The notes under the pieces: model-generated
The model's input: the letters and a program-made list of their open reading frames with translations, nothing else
Told to the model about the DNA's origin: nothing
Databases searched by the model: none
Part shown: positions 34,076-43,900 of the stretch, piece by piece
Position numbering within the stretch: position 1 is the first letter of the stretch
Layout: each line of letters opens with the position of its first letter
Made by a program: the position numbers and the translations under genes
Source: Micromonospora violae
GTDB lineage: Bacteria; Actinomycetota; Actinomycetes; Mycobacteriales; Micromonosporaceae
DNA: 64,000 nucleotides
Assembly (NCBI RefSeq): GCF_004217135.1
Contig: NZ_SHKK01000001.1
Span: 5,828,001-5,892,000 of the forward strand
Direction of reading: 5' to 3'

Positions 34076-34159
34076 GAGACCATGGGCACCCGGACGGGTG
34101 GCGCATGGTGCGGCGACGGAGACCATGGGCACCCGGACGGGTGGCGCATGGTGCGGCGA
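34076..34159. repeat. two identical 41-bp direct repeats, period 43
   Basis: Copies 34076-34116 and 34119-34159 are identical over 41 bp (GAGACCATGGGCACCCGGAC, continuing). Each copy is itself an imperfect palindrome (CCATG...GCATGG). They follow the 25-bp inverted repeat immediately, so this gap holds a composite repeat block. Confidence 0.8.
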
Positions 34160-34393
34160 GGGCGCAGGTGCGGGCCGTTCAGGCCGGGCGGCGGGCCACC
34201 AGGACGTCGCGCATGATCGACTGATCCACCCGGTGCCGCAACGCGCGGTAGGGCTGATCTGACTCCAGCGCCACCTCCGGGATGGGTGAGCGCGGCAATT
34301 TGGTGGGCGAAGGGAAGAATGAGGCAGCCGGCCAGCAAATGGTGCGCAGTTCGCTGTTCATTTCTTTCATAGCCGTGACGTACGATTGCGGCC

Positions 34394-35398
34394 GTGACCA
34401 AGCGGTTGACTGAAGTTGCCAAGAAGGCGGGCGTCAGCGAGGCCACCGTCAGCCGGGTGCTCAACGGCCGGGACGGCGTCTCCGAGGCGACCCGGACCGC
34501 CGTGCTGACCGCGCTTGACGTGCTCGGTTACGAGCGGCCGACCAAGCTGCGCGGCGAACGGGCCCGGCTGGTCGGGCTGGTGCTGCCCGAGTTGCAGAAC
34601 CCGATCTTCCCGGCGTTGGCCGAGGTCGTCACCGGCACTCTGGCCCAGCGCGGCTACACCCCGGCGCTGTGCGCGCGGACCATCGGTGGCGTGTCCGAGA
34701 TGGACTACGTGGAGATGCTCCTCGACCACCAGGTCTCCGGAGTGATCTTCGCCGGTGGCTCGTACGCGCTCGCCGACGCCAAACACGACCACTACCGTCG
34801 GCTGACCGACCGAGGGCTGCCGGTGGTGCTGGTCAACGCGGGTGTGGACGAGTTGGGTTTCCCCCGGGTGTCCACCGACGACGCGGTGGCGGTGGAGCAG
34901 GCGTACGGGCACCTGCGCTCGCTCGGGCACGAGCGGATCGGGATGGTGCTCGGCCCGGAGGGGCACGTGCCGTCCCGACGCAAGCTCGACGCGATGATCC
35001 AGGCGGCGGGCTGGGACGAGGGCGACGCTGAGTGCGTCGAGCGCTCCAGCTTCTCGATGGAGGGGGCGCGGGTCGCCGCGACCAAGCTGGTCGAGCGGGG
35101 CGTGACCGGCATCATCTGCGCCAGCGACGTGCTGGCGCTGGGCACGATCCGGGCGGCCCGGCGGTTGGGGCGTTCGGTGCCGACCGACGTGTCGGTCGTG
35201 GGTTACGACGACTCCGCCTTCATGACGTGCACCGATCCGCCGTTGACCACGGTGCGGCAGCCGATCGAGACGATGGGGCAGGCCGCCGTGGATCTGCTGG
35301 TCACCCAGATCGAGGGTGCCGGCGTCCTCCAGGACGAGTTGCTGTTCGAGCCGGAGTTGGTGGTGCGGGGCTCGACCGCGCCCGCCCCCGGCCGCTAG
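34394..35398 (+). CDS. LacI-family repressor, probable regulator of the alpha-glucoside operon
   Basis: A 334-residue regulator. The N-terminal LacI helix-turn-helix reads RLTEVAKKAGVSEATVSRVLNGRDGVS, followed by a sugar-binding periplasmic-fold domain (SGVIFAGG, ICASDVLALG, SVVGYDDSAF). It probably represses the transport and glucosidase genes that follow until an alpha-glucoside binds. GTG 34394 lies 7 nt after TACGAT, fitting a leaderless mRNA. It is separated from the binding-protein gene by a terminator and a 335-bp control region. Confidence 0.9.
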   Translation: MTKRLTEVAKKAGVSEATVSRVLNGRDGVSEATRTAVLTALDVLGYERPTKLRGERARLVGLVLPELQNPIFPALAEVVTGTLAQRGYTPALCARTIGGVSEMDYVEMLLDHQVSGVIFAGGSYALADAKHDHYRRLTDRGLPVVLVNAGVDELGFPRVSTDDAVAVEQAYGHLRSLGHERIGMVLGPEGHVPSRRKLDAMIQAAGWDEGDAECVERSSFSMEGARVAATKLVERGVTGIICASDVLALGTIRAARRLGRSVPTDVSVVGYDDSAFMTCTDPPLTTVRQPIETMGQAAVDLLVTQIEGAGVLQDELLFEPELVVRGSTAPAPGR

Positions 35399-35420
35399 GG
35401 GCCACAACCGCACGACGCTT

Positions 35421-35457
35421 CGGCCGTCGACCGCTTCTCGCGGTCGGCGGCCGTTTT
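35421..35457 (+). terminator. rho-independent terminator of the LacI gene
   Basis: A 14-nt stem (35421-35434 with 35440-35453, one mismatch) is followed by TTTT, 22 nt after the stop codon. Confidence 0.8.
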
Positions 35458-35599
35458 CGTCGTTGCTCGCCGCGGTCGGCACCGACCGGGTTGAGTGACC
35501 GGGCATAAGGCGTCAATATCCAGCAAACCGGGTCACTTTCAGGGTCTTGCCAACATCTGTCGTAATCACGTCGTGTCCTTTCGGCACAAGGTCGATACC

Positions 35600-35628
35600 T
35601 TGCTGAAATGGGTCGGCCTCGCTACAGT
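35600..35628 (+). promoter_or_regulatory. probable promoter of the sugar transport operon
   Basis: TTGCTG (35600-35605) and TACAGT (35623-35628) are 17 bp apart, about 100 bp upstream of the binding-protein start. The surrounding 35460-35732 region is where a LacI operator is expected, but I do not see an unambiguous palindrome. Confidence 0.5.
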
Positions 35629-35732
35629 GACTCCACTCACACCTGGCTCCGACGCAGCTACTGGGCGTCAGGTCGTATCACCGCAGATCAGCGAAGGTCA
35701 TTGGAGACACCCGTTCCCGAAGGGATGGACAG

Positions 35733-37112
35733 ATGTCCGTACCGCAATACCGAAAGGCTGCGGCGGTCGCGCTCGTGGCCGGCCTGGGGCTCAGCCTCAC
35801 GGCGTGCTCCACGAAGAGCGACGACAGCGACTCGACCGCAGGCGGCAAGGTCACCATCACGGTCGACTGCCAGCCGGTCGGCGCCCAGAAGGAGCTGCTG
35901 AAGAACTGGAACGACGACGTCGCCGAGTTCCAGAAGCAGAACCCGGACATCACCATCAAGAGCGTCAGCGTCGGCGAGCAGTGCAACAACCCGCCGGACT
36001 TCACCGCCCGCCTCGCCGGCGGCACGGTGACCGACGTGTTCTACGGGTACATGACCGATCTCCAGCAGGTGCTCGACTCCGGTCAGGCGATGGACATCGG
36101 CCAGTACGCCAACAAGGACACGATCCCGACCTGGGACAGCGTCGACCCCGCGCTCAAGGAGGTCTTCACCGACGCCGGCAAGCTCTACGCCGTCCCGGTG
36201 AAGAACTACTCGATGGGCCTGGTCTACAACAAGGTCCTGTTCCAGCAGGCGGGGCTGGACGTGAACAACCCGCCCAAGACCTGGGCCGAGGTCCGGGACG
36301 CCGCCAAGAAGATCTCCGCGCTCGGCAACGGCATCGCCGGCTACTCGGAGTACAGCGCCGGCAACACCGGTGGCTGGCACTTCACCTCCCTGCTCTACTC
36401 GCAGGGCGGTCGGGTGCTGACCGAGGACGGCAAGAAGGCCGACTTCAACAACGCCATGGGCAAGCAGGTCCTGCAGAACCTCAAGGACATGCGGTACGGC
36501 GACAACAGCATGGGTGCCCGTCAGCTGCTCCAGTGGGGTGACCTGCTGACGAACGCCGGCGCGGGCAAGGTCGGCATGTTCATCGGCGCGCCGGACGCCA
36601 CCCAGGCGATCGTCAGCCAGTTCCAGGGCAAGTTCCAGGACTGGGCGATGGCCCCGCTGCCCGGCCAGGACGGCGCGGCGAAGGGGACGCTCGGTGGTGG
36701 CGAAGGCTACTTCTTCAAGAAGGACCTCACTCCCGAGCAGGTCAAGGCCGGTCTGAAGTGGATCGCCTACCAGAAGCTCACCCCGGGCAAGGGTCAGTTC
36801 GACTACGTCCGGGCCAAGCCGCAGAACTACCCGGTGGGTCTGCCCCAGCCGCTGCTCTTCGCCAACGGCAGTGACGCCCAGAAGCAGGAGCTGGAGCTGC
36901 GCAAGGCGAACGCGAACGTCGACACGTCGAACTTCGCGCTCTTCGAGGCGACCCCGGTCCCGATCAAGGGTGAGCCGCGCAACGCCCAGGCCATCTACGC
37001 GGTGCTCGACGCCGCGATGTCCGGTGTGCTGACCAACCCGAACTCCAACATCGACGCCCTGCTCAAGACCGCCGAGGAGAAGGTCAACCAGCTCCTCACC
37101 GCCGAGAGCTGA
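35733..37112 (+). CDS. sugar ABC transporter substrate-binding lipoprotein (family 1, alpha-glucoside type)
   Basis: A 459-residue exported lipoprotein with lipobox LTAC (Cys25) and a solute-binding-family-1 fold (YAVPVKNYSMGLVYNKVLFQQAG, GGEGYFFKK, PNSNIDALLKTAEEKVNQLL). It captures oligosaccharide at the outer membrane face for the two permeases downstream. It resembles AglE/MalE proteins. The gene is followed by a stable hairpin before the permeases, a layout that lets the binding protein be made in excess. No ATPase gene is present; a shared MsiK-type ATPase is assumed. Confidence 0.9.
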   Translation: MSVPQYRKAAAVALVAGLGLSLTACSTKSDDSDSTAGGKVTITVDCQPVGAQKELLKNWNDDVAEFQKQNPDITIKSVSVGEQCNNPPDFTARLAGGTVTDVFYGYMTDLQQVLDSGQAMDIGQYANKDTIPTWDSVDPALKEVFTDAGKLYAVPVKNYSMGLVYNKVLFQQAGLDVNNPPKTWAEVRDAAKKISALGNGIAGYSEYSAGNTGGWHFTSLLYSQGGRVLTEDGKKADFNNAMGKQVLQNLKDMRYGDNSMGARQLLQWGDLLTNAGAGKVGMFIGAPDATQAIVSQFQGKFQDWAMAPLPGQDGAAKGTLGGGEGYFFKKDLTPEQVKAGLKWIAYQKLTPGKGQFDYVRAKPQNYPVGLPQPLLFANGSDAQKQELELRKANANVDTSNFALFEATPVPIKGEPRNAQAIYAVLDAAMSGVLTNPNSNIDALLKTAEEKVNQLLTAES

Positions 37113-37117
37113 CCGAC

Positions 37118-37156
37118 CGGGGTGGGGGCCGGTACGCCGAGCCGGCCCCCACCCCG
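37118..37156 (+). terminator. intercistronic hairpin between binding protein and permease genes
   Basis: A perfect 15-bp stem (37118-37132 with 37142-37156) with a 9-nt loop sits inside the operon. It is likely a partial terminator or 3'-end stabiliser that raises binding-protein mRNA relative to permease mRNA. Confidence 0.75.
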
Positions 37157-37200
37157 TTCGCACCGCGTCGTCGACGTCACCGACTCACCCAGGAGTTGCC

Positions 37201-38157
37201 TTGGCGATCACCACCGTCCCGGAGACCCCCAGGAAACCGGGCCGCCCGCCGTCGCCGTACTCGACGAGGCCGCAGCGCACGAGCCTCGGCCGCAAGGTAC
37301 GGGACAACCTCACCGGTCACGCCTTCCTGATCGGTGCGGTGCTCTGCTTCGTCGTCTTCTCCTGGTACCCGATGATCCGCGGCATCGTGATGAGCTTCCA
37401 GCGCACCCGGCGTGGCGAGACCACCTGGGTGGGCTGGGACAACTACTCCCGCATCATCGCCGACCCGAGCTTCTGGACGGCCTGGCAGAACACGTTCTAC
37501 TTCACCGTGCTCGCGCTCGCCCTCGGCTACGTGGTGCCCTTCTTCGTGGCGGTGTTGCTCAACGAGTTCCGCCACGGCAAGGGTTACCTGCGGATCCTCG
37601 TGTACCTGCCGGTGATGCTGCCGCCGGCGTCCGCGCTGTTCCTCTTCAAGTTCTACGCGTACGACCCCAGCGAGGCGGGGCTGTTCAACGCGATCCTCAA
37701 GGCGCTGCACCTGCCCACCTCGCAGTGGATGCAGTCGCCCGAGATGACCATGCCGGCCATGGTGGTGGCGTCGACCTGGATGAACATGGGCGGCGCGGTG
37801 CTGATCTACCTGGCGTCGTTGCAGAACATTCCCGGCGAGCTCTACGAGGCCGCTGAGTTGGACGGGGCCGGGATCTGGCGGCGGATCGTGCACGTGACCA
37901 TCCCGCAGACCCGGCTGATCCTCGCGCTCCTGGCGATGTTGCAGATCGTCGCCACCATGCAGCTCTTCATCGAGCCGCTGATCCTCGCCAACGGTGCGGG
38001 CGCGGAGGACTCCGCGACCTCGGTGGCGTACCTCATCTACCAGCACGGGTTCTTCCAGAACGACCTCAACGGCGCCGCCGCACTGGGCGTGATCATGCTC
38101 GTGGTGCTGGCCGGCTTCTCCGCCGTGTACGTGCGACTGACTGCGAAACAGGACTAG
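37201..38157 (+). CDS. sugar ABC transporter permease, MalF/AglF type
   Basis: A 318-residue inner-membrane permease with six predicted transmembrane helices after a basic N-terminus. The cytoplasmic coupling loop is EAAELDGAGIWRRIVHVTIP, the EAA motif that docks on the ATPase. The TTG start at 37201 follows AGGAG; no better start is near. It is followed after 11 bp by the second permease. Confidence 0.9.
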   Translation: MAITTVPETPRKPGRPPSPYSTRPQRTSLGRKVRDNLTGHAFLIGAVLCFVVFSWYPMIRGIVMSFQRTRRGETTWVGWDNYSRIIADPSFWTAWQNTFYFTVLALALGYVVPFFVAVLLNEFRHGKGYLRILVYLPVMLPPASALFLFKFYAYDPSEAGLFNAILKALHLPTSQWMQSPEMTMPAMVVASTWMNMGGAVLIYLASLQNIPGELYEAAELDGAGIWRRIVHVTIPQTRLILALLAMLQIVATMQLFIEPLILANGAGAEDSATSVAYLIYQHGFFQNDLNGAAALGVIMLVVLAGFSAVYVRLTAKQD

Positions 38158-38168
38158 GACGGCGAGGA

Positions 38169-39056
38169 ATGGCACAGGATTCCGGAACCCGGACCCTCAT
38201 CTCCCAGACCCAGATCAGCCGGGGGCGCGGCCGGGTCGTCTACTGGACGCTGCTGGTCGTCGTCGTGGTGGGTTTCACGCTCGTCTTCCTCGGGCCGCTC
38301 TACTGGATGGTCACCGGCGCGCTGAAGTCCGGCCAGGAGATCGCGCAGACCCCACCCTCGCTGTTCCCGAAGGATCCGCAGCCGCAGAACTACATCGACG
38401 CGTGGAACAACCTGGCCCTCGCCAAGCTGCTGTTCAACACGTTCTACTACGCCATCGGTGCGGTGCTGTTCCAACTCGTCCTCGACACCGCGGCCGCGTA
38501 CTCGTTGTCCAAGCTTCGGCCGATCTTCGGCAACGCGATCCTCGCCCTGATGCTCGGAACCCTGATGATCCCGGCGATGGTCCTCATCGTTCCGCAGTAC
38601 GTGACCGTGATCGACCTGCCGATCGTGCACATCAACCTGCTGGACTCACCGTTCGCGATCTGGTTGCCCCTGGTCGCCAACGCGTTCAACATCTTCCTGT
38701 TGAAGCGGTTCTTCGACTCGATCCCCGAGGAGTTGATGGCCGCCGCCCTCATGGACGGGGCGACGTCACTGCGCACCCTCTGGTCGATCATCCTGCCGCT
38801 GTCGCGGCCCATCCTCGGCGTAGTCTCGATCTTCGCCGTGACCACGGTCTGGAAGGACTTCCTCTGGCCCAAGCTGGTCATGCCCTCACCCGAGACCCGG
38901 ACGGTCAGCGTCGGCATCTACGCCTTCGCCGGCGGCACACCGATGAACGTCGTGATCGCCGCGTCGGTCATCGCCGCGATCCCGACCGTCATCATCTTCC
39001 TGATCTTCCAACGGAACATCATGTCCGGTCTGACCACGGGCAGCATCAAGGGATAG
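38169..39056 (+). CDS. sugar ABC transporter permease, MalG/AglG type
   Basis: A 295-residue permease with six predicted helices and the EAA loop as MAAALMDGATSLRTLWSIILP. It pairs with the preceding permease to form the transmembrane channel. The final helix is followed by the short C-terminus MSGLTTGSIKG typical of MalG proteins. The alpha-glucosidase gene follows after about 100 bp. Confidence 0.9.
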   Translation: MAQDSGTRTLISQTQISRGRGRVVYWTLLVVVVVGFTLVFLGPLYWMVTGALKSGQEIAQTPPSLFPKDPQPQNYIDAWNNLALAKLLFNTFYYAIGAVLFQLVLDTAAAYSLSKLRPIFGNAILALMLGTLMIPAMVLIVPQYVTVIDLPIVHINLLDSPFAIWLPLVANAFNIFLLKRFFDSIPEELMAAALMDGATSLRTLWSIILPLSRPILGVVSIFAVTTVWKDFLWPKLVMPSPETRTVSVGIYAFAGGTPMNVVIAASVIAAIPTVIIFLIFQRNIMSGLTTGSIKG

Positions 39057-39157
39057 CCACCAGCGCATCCTCCCGCGCGGCGAACAACGACCGTTCGCCC
39101 GACACATGACCAGGTCCGGCGAACCCGCCGACGTACTGACGCAGAAAGCAGGTGCTC

Positions 39158-40804
39158 GTGTCCACAGCTGACAGAAGTCCGTGGTGGCGGGGAGCCGTGA
39201 TCTACCAGGTGTATCCCCGGAGCTTCGCCGACGGCAACGGCGACGGCATCGGTGACATCGCCGGCATCCGGTCCCGGCTCAACCACCTGTCCGCGCTCGG
39301 CGTCGACGCGATCTGGTTCAGTCCCTGGTACCCCTCGCCGATGGCGGACGCCGGCTACGACGTCTCCGACTACCGTGACATCGACCCGGTCTTCGGCAGC
39401 CTGGCCGAGGTGGAGGCGCTGATCGCCGAGGCGCACGCACTGGGCATCCGGACCATCGTCGACGTGGTGCCGAACCACTGCTCCGACGCGCACCCCTGGT
39501 TCCAGGCCGCGCTCGCCGGCGGGCCCGGCGCACCCGAGCGGGACCTGTTCTGGTTCCGACCCGGCCGGGGCCCCAACGGTGACGAACGGCCCACCGACTG
39601 GATCGGCGAGTTCGGCGGCGAGACCTGGACCCGCACCACCAATCCGGACGGGACCCCCGGCGACTGGTACCTGCACCTGTTCGCCCCGCAGCAGCCGGAC
39701 TTCAACTGGGACCACCCCCGGGTGCGGCAGGAGTTCGAGGACATCCTGCGGTTCTGGTTCGACCGGGGGGTGGACGGCATCCGGATCGACTCGGCCGGAT
39801 TGCTGGTCAAGGACGGGACGCTGCCCGAGGTCCGCGAGGACGAGCCGCACCCGTTCCACGACCTCGACGGGGTGCACGAGATCTACCGGGGCTGGCGTCG
39901 GGTCGCCGACGAGTACGCCGACCGCGCGCTGATCGGTGAGGTGTGGCTGCCGGACCGGCAGCGGTTCGCCAACTACCTGCGCCCGGACGAGTTGCACGCG
40001 GCGTTCAACTTCGACTTCCTCGGTTGCGCCTGGGACGCCACGGCGCTGCGGGAGAGCATCGACGGGACGCTCAGCGCGCACGCGCCGGTCAACGCGCCGG
40101 CCACCTGGGTCCTGTCGAACCACGACGTGACCCGGCACGTCACCCGCTACGGTCGGGCGGACACCCGGTTCAGCTTCGCCGCCAAGCGCGAGGGGATCCC
40201 CACCGACCTGGAGTTGGGCACCCGCCGGGCCCGCGCCGCCGCGCTGCTGTCCCTGTCGCTGCCCGGTGCCACCTACATCTACCAGGGCGAGGAGCTGGGC
40301 CTCTACGAGGTCGAGGACATCCCGTACGCGCTGCGTCAGGACCCGATGTGGGAACGGTCCGGCCGGATCGACCCGGGGCGGGATGGCTGCCGCGTACCGC
40401 TGCCGTGGGCCGGGGACGAGCCGCCGTTCGAGTTCAGCCCCAAGGGTGCGGCCGCGCCCTGGCTCCCGCAGCCGGCGGACTGGAAGGACCGCACGGCCCA
40501 GGCGCAGACCGGCGACTCGGCCTCGATGCTGGAGCTGTACCGGTCGGCGATCCAGGCCCGGCGGGCCGAGCCGGCGCTCGGTGACGGTGAGCTGACCTGG
40601 TTGCCCGCCCCGGACGGGGTGCTCGCGTTCAGCCGTGGCGGTGGCTTCACCTGCCTGGTCAACCTCTCCGCCGGGCCGGTGCCGATGCCGGCCCAGGGGG
40701 AGTTGCTGCTCGCCAGCGGGCCGCTCGACGACGGACTGCTGCCGTCCGACACCGCAGTCTGGCTGCGTACCCCCGATGTGGCGGACGGGCCTGTCCTGAC
40801 CTGA
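39158..40804 (+). CDS. GH13 alpha-glucosidase (cytoplasmic)
   Basis: A 548-residue glycoside hydrolase family 13 enzyme without signal peptide, hydrolysing imported alpha-glucosides to glucose. It has the (beta/alpha)8 barrel with WWRGAVIYQVYPRSFADGNG at the N-terminus, catalytic nucleophile Asp211 (GIRIDSAG), acid/base Glu261 (GEVWLP) and Asp323 (SNHDVTRH), so the active site is complete. GTG 39158 is preferred since AAGCAGG lies 6 nt upstream; GTG 39152 would overlap that site. It completes the regulator-transporter-hydrolase set. Confidence 0.9.
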   Translation: MSTADRSPWWRGAVIYQVYPRSFADGNGDGIGDIAGIRSRLNHLSALGVDAIWFSPWYPSPMADAGYDVSDYRDIDPVFGSLAEVEALIAEAHALGIRTIVDVVPNHCSDAHPWFQAALAGGPGAPERDLFWFRPGRGPNGDERPTDWIGEFGGETWTRTTNPDGTPGDWYLHLFAPQQPDFNWDHPRVRQEFEDILRFWFDRGVDGIRIDSAGLLVKDGTLPEVREDEPHPFHDLDGVHEIYRGWRRVADEYADRALIGEVWLPDRQRFANYLRPDELHAAFNFDFLGCAWDATALRESIDGTLSAHAPVNAPATWVLSNHDVTRHVTRYGRADTRFSFAAKREGIPTDLELGTRRARAAALLSLSLPGATYIYQGEELGLYEVEDIPYALRQDPMWERSGRIDPGRDGCRVPLPWAGDEPPFEFSPKGAAAPWLPQPADWKDRTAQAQTGDSASMLELYRSAIQARRAEPALGDGELTWLPAPDGVLAFSRGGGFTCLVNLSAGPVPMPAQGELLLASGPLDDGLLPSDTAVWLRTPDVADGPVLT

Positions 40805-40809
40805 CCGTC

Positions 40810-40845
40810 GTGGTGCCGGCGGTCCCGTCCCGCCGCCGGCACCAC
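40810..40845 (+). terminator. terminator of the sugar operon
   Basis: A 13-bp perfect stem (40810-40822 with 40833-40845) and 10-nt loop lie 5 nt after the alpha-glucosidase stop. Confidence 0.8.
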
Positions 40846-40975
40846 CACCCACCAGCCCCCACCTGCCGGGGGAGGAAGGAGAACCGAGGGGCAACGTGTC
40901 ACGCGACGGCGTACCCCCTGCACCCGTCGCCGGGCAACGCACCGCACCCACCCCCGAAAGAGGTGTAGCGACCCC

Positions 40976-43900
40976 ATGTCAAGAAACCACACGAGACCAG
41001 ACACTTCGCCGACCGGCGGCCCCGTCCCCCGGGCCACCCACCATCGCCCGGCCCGCCGGTTGCTCGCCGGCGCGCTCGCCGGAATGCTCCTCGCCACCGC
41101 CCCGGTCGTCACCCCCACGGCCAGCGCGGCACCGGCGGTCGACCCGGTCGCCGCCGCCGCGCGCGTGGCCATGCTCGCCGGGCTCTCCGCCACCATGACG
41201 GCCAGCAGCCACAACCAGAACTACGTGGCGGGCAACGCCAACGACGGCAACGCGTCGACCTACTGGGAGAGCGCCAACAACGCCTTCCCGCAGTGGATCC
41301 AGGCGGACCTGGGCGCCACGGTCAACGTGGACCGGGTGGTGCTGAAGCTGCCGCCCTCGTCGGACTGGCAGACCCGTACGCAGACGCTGTCGGTGCTCGG
41401 CTCGACCAACGGCTCGTCCTTCACCACGCTGAAGGCGTCCGCCGGCTACACGTTCAACCCGAGCAGCGGCAACACCGCGACGGTCAGCTTCACCGCCGCC
41501 AGCACCCGCTACGTCCGCGTGCAGGTCACCGCGAACACCGGTTGGCCGGCCGCGCAGTTCTCCGAGGTCGAGGTGTACGGCGCCACCGGCAGCACCGACA
41601 CCCAGGCACCCAGCGTCCCGGGCAACCTGGCCTACACCCAGCCGGCCAGCGGGCAGATCCGGCTCACCTGGTCGGCGTCGACCGACAACGTCGGGGTGAC
41701 CGGCTACGACATCTACGCCAACGGCGCGTTGCGCGGCAGCGTCAGCGGCTCGACGCTCACGTACACCGACAGCCAGCCGGACAGCGCCACGGTGTCGTAC
41801 CACGTCCGGGCGAGGGACGCGGCCGGCAACCAGTCGGCGAACAGCAACACCGTGACCCGGACCGGCACCGGCAACCCGCCCACCGGCAGCAACCTGGCCG
41901 TCGGTAAGCCGATCACCGCCTCCGGGTTCGTGCACACGTTCGTGGCCACCAACGCCAACGACAACAACGTGGCCACCTACTGGGAGGGCAACGGCAACCC
42001 GAGCACGCTGACCGTGCAGCTCGGCGCGAACGCCACCCTCAGTCAGGTTGTGCTGAAGCTCAACCCGGACCCGGTCTGGGGCACGCGGACCCAGAACATC
42101 ACCGTGCTCGGTCGGGACCAGGGCTCGTCGAGCTTCACCACCCTGGTCGGCGCGGCGAACTACACCTTCAACCCGGGCAGCGGCAACACGGTGACCATCC
42201 CGGTCTCTGGCGCGGCGGCCGACGTCCGGCTCTCGATCGCCTCGAACACCGGTGCCCCGGCCGGGCAGGTGGCCGAGTTCCAGATCTTCGGCACCCCCGC
42301 GCCGAACCCGGACCTGACCGTGACCGGCATGTCGTTCAGCCCGTCCGCGCCCGTGGAGACCAGCACCATCACGCTCTCCGCGACCGTGCGTAACGCGGGT
42401 TCGGCGGCCTCCGGCGCGACAGGAGTCAACTTCTACCTGGGCGCCACCCGGGTCGGCACGGCCTCGGTCGGCGGCCTCGCGGCCGGTGCCTCGACCACGG
42501 TCAGCGCCAGCATCGGCACCCGCGACTCGGGCAGCTACCCGCTCAGCGCGAAGGTCGACGAGTCGAACACCGTCGTCGAGTCCGACGACACCAACAACAG
42601 CTACACCAACCCCAGCCCGCTGGTGGTCGGCGCGGTGGCCAGCTCCGACCTGGTCGCCTCCGCGGTCGACTGGTCACCGGGCAACCCGCCGCCCGGCAGC
42701 ACGGTCACGTTCTCGGTGTCGATCCGCAACGCCGGCAACCAGGCGTCCGCGTCCGGTGCGCACGGCATCACCCTGACCGTCCTCAACGAGTCCGGCACCG
42801 TGGTCCGTACGCTGACCGGCTCGTACTCCGGGGTGATCAACGCGGGTGCGACGGTCGGCCCGGTCAACCTGGGCACCTGGACCGCCGCGAACGGCAAGTA
42901 CACCGTCCGGGTGGTGCTCGCCGTGGACGGCAACGAACTGCCGGTCAAGCAGACCAACAACACCACCGACCGGCCGCTCTTCGTGGGGCGCGGCGCCAAC
43001 CTCGGGTACGACATGTACGAGGCCGAGGACGGCACGACCGGCGGCGGTGCCGGGCAGGTCGGGCCGAACCGGGACATCGGCAACCTCGGCGGTGAGGCGT
43101 CCGGACGGCGGGCGGTGACCCTGAACACCACCGGCGCGTACGTCGAGTGGACCACCCGGGCGGCGACCAACACCCTGGTCACCCGCTTCTCCATCCCCGA
43201 CTCGGCGGGTGGCGGAGGCATCGACTCGACGCTGAACATCTACGTCAACGGCACCCTGCACAAGCCGATCAACCTGACCTCCAAGCACATCTGGTTGTAC
43301 GGCTCGGAGGCCAGCCCGAGTGACTCGCCGAGCGCCGGCCCGCCCCGCCACCTGTACGACGAGGCGAACGTGATGCTGAACTCGACCATTCCGGCCGGCA
43401 GCACGATCCGTTTGCAGAAGGACCCGGCGAACACCACCACGTACGCGATCGACTTCATCAACCTGGAGCTGGTCGCACCGCGTGCCAACCCGGACCCGGC
43501 CCGTTACCGGGTGCCGTCCGGCTTCAGCCACCAGGACGTGCAGAACGCGCTGGACGCGGTCCGGATGGACACCACCGGCAACCTGGTCGGCGTCTACCTG
43601 CCGGCCGGCACGTACGAGACCGCGCAGAAGTTCCAGGTGTACGGCAAGCCGGTAACGGTTGTCGGCGCGGGCATGTGGTACACCCGCTTCCAGACGCCGA
43701 CCGGTCAACAGAACACCGACGCGGGCTTCCGGGTGGAGTCCTCGGCCAGCGGGTCGTCCTTCTCGCACCTGGCGTTCTTCGGCAACTACACCAACCGGAT
43801 CGACGGGCCGGGCAAGGTCTGGGGTGAGCTGAAGGACGTCGACAACATGACGCTGGACAGCGTCTGGGTCGAGCACACCGTCTGTGCGTACTGGGGGGTG

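Noticed and set aside
33874..34393. Insertion-sequence remnant in the repeat-rich gap
   Set aside because: There is no transposase fragment or flanking target duplication; the repeats are palindromes rather than IS ends.
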